NCBI GenBank assembly: GCA_964407285.1
Contig: CAYOVG010000306.1
Span: 1 to 8,685 of the forward strand
Source of the DNA: CAYOVG01 sp964407285
GTDB lineage: Bacteria > Desulfobacterota > Syntrophobacteria > Syntrophobacterales > Syntrophobacteraceae
DNA: 8,685 nt
Direction of reading: 5' to 3'
Below, in pieces: positions 7,091 through 8,685 of this stretch (position 1 is its first letter; each line of letters opens with the position of its first letter). The position numbers and the translations under genes were made by a program. The notes below the pieces were generated by a model that did no database searches, was not told the DNA's origin, and saw only the letters and a list, made by a program, of their open reading frames with translations.

Positions 7091-7351
7091 ATGAAAGCGA
7101 TTCTCAAATGGACTGTTCCGGTCGTTCTGGCGGCATCCGTATTTGTCGGGGCCGGTCGCACCTGGCCGGAAGTAAAGACCAGGGATGTCGAGATGATCAA
7201 GTCCGCCTACATGAATGGATACGTCGCGGCCCTTCAGCTCGACCTGGAAGAAATCAAGAAGCTCAAGAACGACGAGGCCCTGCGCAAAAAGGCCGTTGAA
7301 GGCGCCGCCGAGAAATATGTGGGTGTGGTGCACAGCATGAACAACAAGTAA
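7091..7351 (+). CDS. Small exported or membrane-anchored helical protein, unknown function
   Basis: An 86-aa protein with an N-terminal hydrophobic segment (residues 8-21, VPVVLAASVFVGAG) after two lysines. It reads as a signal peptide or membrane anchor; a cleavage site is not obvious. The remainder is charged and helix-prone (EMIKSAYMNGYVAALQLDLE then EIKKLKNDEALRKKAVEGAA), with no cysteine. The frame is open upstream to 6440, but that part overlaps the previous gene in another frame and is a shadow; the ATG at 7091, preceded by AGGAAAG eight bases away, is the sensible start. It lies 71 bases after the exported repeat-linker protein gene and is probably in the same transcript. I do not recognise the family. 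The hydrophobic start and biased codon use make it a likely real gene. Confidence 0.75.
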   Translation: MKAILKWTVPVVLAASVFVGAGRTWPEVKTRDVEMIKSAYMNGYVAALQLDLEEIKKLKNDEALRKKAVEGAAEKYVGVVHSMNNK

Positions 7352-7367
7352 CGACCGCGCGCGAATG

Positions 7368-7398
7368 GGAGCCGTTCCGTGGCGAGCGGAGCGGTTCC
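7368..7398 (+). terminator. Hairpin after the 86-aa gene, possible terminator
   Basis: GGAGCCGTTCC (7368-7378) pairs with GGAGCGGTTCC (7388-7398) along 11 positions, two of them G-U, with a 9-base loop. It starts 17 bases after the stop. There is no T tract, so it may instead stabilise the 3' end or be a weak, Rho-assisted stop. Confidence 0.35.
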
Positions 7399-7467
7399 AG
7401 GGCGAATGGTTCGGCCATGGGGCGCGTCTTGCCGCGTTTCGACGGCCCGGTCGCGGCCTGCGGCCGT

Positions 7468-7499
7468 AACCGCACAGCGAAGTCCGGACTTCAACGGTT
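7468..7499. promoter_or_regulatory. 14-bp perfect palindrome inside a wider inverted repeat
   Basis: GAAGTCCGGACTTC (7479-7492) is a perfect palindrome, flanked by AACCG (7468-7472) and CGGTT (7495-7499), which are complementary. It ends 50 bases before the small membrane-protein ORF at 7542 and has no T tract, so an operator or RNA structure is more likely than a terminator. Confidence 0.45.
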
Positions 7500-7541
7500 C
7501 CCGGTTTCCCGGTATACATTGAGGATGAAAGGACAGCGCAC

Positions 7542-7661
7542 ATGATCCCTGATTGGTTCTGGTATGTGCTTGGCGCCGGACTCGTAATCATGCCCGTGCT
7601 TCTCCTGGTCGGCGTCATGGTCAGGGCGCGCAGGGGCAGGCGCAACTACAGAAAAAGATAA
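7542..7661 (+). CDS. 39-aa single-span membrane protein
   Basis: ATG at 7542 to TAA at 7661. The sequence opens MIPDWFWYVLGAGLVIMPVL, continues with LLVGVMV, and ends in a very basic tail (RARRGRRNYRKR). One transmembrane helix (about residues 5-27) with a positive C-terminus predicts the tail in the cytoplasm, N-out. AAAGGA (7528-7533) lies eight bases upstream and is a fair ribosome site. It is short enough to be skipped by gene finders. The amphipathic opening and textbook positive-inside tail are unlikely by chance, and small anchors of this form often modulate membrane complexes. No family is recognised. A 6-codon frame (7525-7545) overlaps its start in ATGA fashion and may be coincidence. 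Confidence 0.55.
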   Translation: MIPDWFWYVLGAGLVIMPVLLLVGVMVRARRGRRNYRKR

Positions 7662-7856
7662 TCGCCTATTTAGAGAATCGGGTATAACGGAACGTATTCT
7701 ACTGAAAGAAATTAGGAAATAATAATTACCGGTGTACTTTCAAGCCTTTTTCATACTTCGTTGTGGGCGGAAGGCCATGGGATGTTGACTTATGTGTCGA
7801 GATATGGTCAAAACGTCGTTAATCGAACTTACGACAGCGAATGATAAACATCAATA

Positions 7857-7862
7857 GAGGAG
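7857..7862 (+). promoter_or_regulatory. Ribosome binding site of the four-cysteine protein gene
   Basis: GAGGAG lies seven bases before the ATG at 7870, an ideal spacing that fixes the start. Confidence 0.7.
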
Positions 7863-7869
7863 TGTTCCG

Positions 7870-8133
7870 ATGAAAAGGGTTGTATCTGCATTCATTATTG
7901 CCGCGTCCATTATGTCAGCCGGTCTTGTCTTCGCGGATGCCGATGATGCGAAGTGGGTTGCTGAATGCGTACAAGACAACAGTGACGCCAAGGTTCCTAT
8001 CGAAGTCGTGACTAAGTATTGTACGTGCATGAATAACAAAATGAGCAGTAACGAAACTCTATCCATCACCGAATGGGAAAAGACCCATCCAACGGAACGG
8101 GTTGCATGCGAGAAAGAAGCTGGATGGAAGTAA
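7870..8133 (+). CDS. Small secreted four-cysteine protein, unknown function
   Basis: An 87-aa protein with an N-terminal signal peptide (KR, then VVSAFIIAASIMSAGLVFA, cleavage likely after VFA at about residue 22). The mature part of about 65 residues is hydrophilic and holds four cysteines: one in WVAECVQDN, two in KYCTCMNNKM and one in VACEKEAGWK. The spacing suggests two disulfides or a metal/haem-free redox pair in a small helical fold exported to the periplasm. CTC is not a CxxCH haem site. I recall similar short secreted proteins ending EKxAGWK that are listed as hypothetical. The gene stands apart from the upstream cluster, with its own 208-base leader and a strong ribosome site. TTGACT at 7785-7790 could be a -35, but no good -10 follows. 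GC content is lower than in the long genes. Confidence 0.82.
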   Translation: MKRVVSAFIIAASIMSAGLVFADADDAKWVAECVQDNSDAKVPIEVVTKYCTCMNNKMSSNETLSITEWEKTHPTERVACEKEAGWK

Positions 8134-8147
8134 GTAATCCAAAGTAA

Positions 8148-8186
8148 AGCACGGTCCCGTGCCCGCCACTACCGCAGGGCCGTGCT
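8148..8186 (+). terminator. Inverted repeat after the four-cysteine gene, possible terminator
   Basis: AGCACGGTCC (8148-8157) can pair with GGGCCGTGCT (8177-8186), 9 of 10 plus a G-U, across a 19-base loop. The same left arm can also pair with the nearer CCGTGC (8157-8162) as a tight 6-bp hairpin, so two structures compete. It begins 14 bases after the stop. No T tract follows, so efficiency as a terminator is doubtful. Confidence 0.4.
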
Positions 8187-8221
8187 GATCCATAGCGCCA
8201 CTCCCAACTTTTTGTACGGTC

Positions 8222-8354
8222 AACGGTACGGGGTGCGATTCACGACCATTGGTAAGGCTAAACGCCCGACACACCATGCTTTGAGGGGCAATGCGACTTT
8301 GGCCGAATTCTACTTCTGTGGTCACCAATGATGGTGAATCGCACCCAACGGTAC
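8222..8354. repeat. 8-bp direct repeat AACGGTAC flanking the MITE-like element
   Basis: Copies lie at 8222-8229 and 8347-8354 and abut the element on both sides; the left copy is followed by one extra G before the terminal repeat. Removing the element and one copy would restore a continuous site reading ACGGTCAACGGTACTAGA. Confidence 0.6.
8230..8346. mobile_element. MITE-like element with 13-bp terminal inverted repeats
   Basis: The ends GGGTGCGATTCAC (8231-8243) and GTGAATCGCACCC (8334-8346) are perfectly complementary. After mismatched four-base segments (8244-8247 and 8330-8333) the pairing resumes as ATTGGT (8248-8253) with ACCAAT (8324-8329). Directly outside lies the direct repeat AACGGTAC (8222-8229 and 8347-8354; nine bases if the shared C is counted), as expected of a target-site duplication. 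The element is about 117 bp with no coding capacity, so it would need a transposase supplied in trans. The parent insertion sequence cannot be named. Alternative reading: a structured RNA. Confidence 0.6.
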
Positions 8355-8685
8355 TAGAATTGAGAAACAGAGGGAGGGAAAATTCCGCTGGGGATAGGGG
8401 AACTCCTGGGCAAGATGGCTTATATGGGCAGAGCAGAAGTGTGTGTACATCGAGTGGATGGTGTGCGCAGGGCTGGAGAGCGATAATAACTAAGGTCACA
8501 TTAGATGAGGCACAAGGAAGATCAATGAGAACAGCTAGATAGCAGGGATATGGCTATAGGGTGTGCAACCGAAGAGGTATTGCTTCTGATGAACATTAGT
8601 GAAAGCTGTTGATCTTTGAGGGGATGAGAAGCCGGAACATGGAGCACTTCTCAGGATGTATCGAATCGTATCTGAAATCGTTCGG
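8355..8685 (+). other. Non-coding, purine-rich, lower-GC tail
   Basis: No gene of convincing length is present. The plus strand is visibly rich in A and G and in short stem-like motifs (for example GAGAAG, 8625-8630, with CTTCTC, 8647-8652), unlike the rest of the window. An ATG at 8639 opens a frame to the window edge (MEHFSGCIESYLKSF), but only 15 codons are visible and no good ribosome site precedes it. It could be the 5' leader of a further mobile element or structured RNA that continues past the window. Confidence 0.35.

Noticed and set aside
7525..7545. Six-codon leader frame overlapping the 39-aa ORF start (ATGA)
   Set aside because: No ribosome site at a workable distance, and such short frames are common by chance.
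8059..8499. Minus-strand open frame of 146 codons
   Set aside because: It crosses the four-cysteine gene end, the hairpin and the MITE-like element, has no recognisable protein and no ribosome site.
8233..8685. 5' end of a group II intron (GTGCG at 8233, purine-rich sequence after it)
   Set aside because: The GTGCG lies inside a perfect 13-bp inverted repeat flanked by a direct repeat, which fits a transposable element better. No domain V or reverse transcriptase is visible in the window. Not excluded for the tail after 8355.
1..8685. CRISPR array, tRNA, rRNA or toxin-antitoxin pair
   Set aside because: No regularly spaced repeats, cloverleaf-like sequence, rRNA motif or recognisable toxin or antitoxin was seen on reading either strand.

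Overview
The window looks like an accessory or edge region of a GC-rich bacterial chromosome. The long genes use many G/C-ending codons. The gene content would suit a deltaproteobacterium (Desulfobacterota, for example a Syntrophobacter-like sulfate reducer or syntroph). That assignment rests on the general look of the proteins and is inference only. I find no tRNA, rRNA or CRISPR array.

Layout. (1) The left edge is the 5' two-thirds or less of an IS1634-type DDE transposase on the minus strand, running off the window, followed by its AT-rich outer flank. (2) A control region with three adjacent inverted repeats precedes a plus-strand gene for a small membrane protein with a GWCP (DUF2892/YgaP-like) segment, closed by a 14-bp perfect terminator hairpin. 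(3) Facing it on the minus strand is a 392-aa BON plus SRPBCC (cyclase/dehydrase-like) membrane-associated protein. (4) A decayed stretch follows that holds the stranded middle domain of an acetolactate synthase large subunit (ilvB remnant, minus strand). (5) A plus-strand cluster begins with a large 827-aa cytosolic repeat protein (HEAT-like repeats, a split CxxC/CxxC zinc site, TPR, C-terminal SEC-C zinc motif). It continues with two small exported proteins of unknown function and, after a palindrome-rich gap, a 39-aa single-span membrane protein that is easily missed. (6) A separate, well-started gene encodes an 87-aa secreted four-cysteine protein. (7) The right edge is non-coding, less GC-rich and purine-rich. 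It begins with a compact element of about 117 bp with 13-bp terminal inverted repeats and an 8-bp direct repeat that looks like a target-site duplication (MITE-like).

How they may work together. The SEC-C repeat protein and the two exported proteins lie in the same direction with short gaps (29 and 71 bases), so they are probably co-transcribed, but nothing visible assigns a reaction to them. The converging GWCP protein and BON/SRPBCC protein both look envelope-associated and may share a stress or envelope role. The mobile pieces at both ends and the ilvB remnant suggest a site that tolerates insertion and decay. The most checkable new items are the MITE-like element, the dyad cluster in front of the GWCP gene, the split-zinc/SEC-C repeat protein with its secreted neighbours, and the unannotated 39-aa membrane protein.
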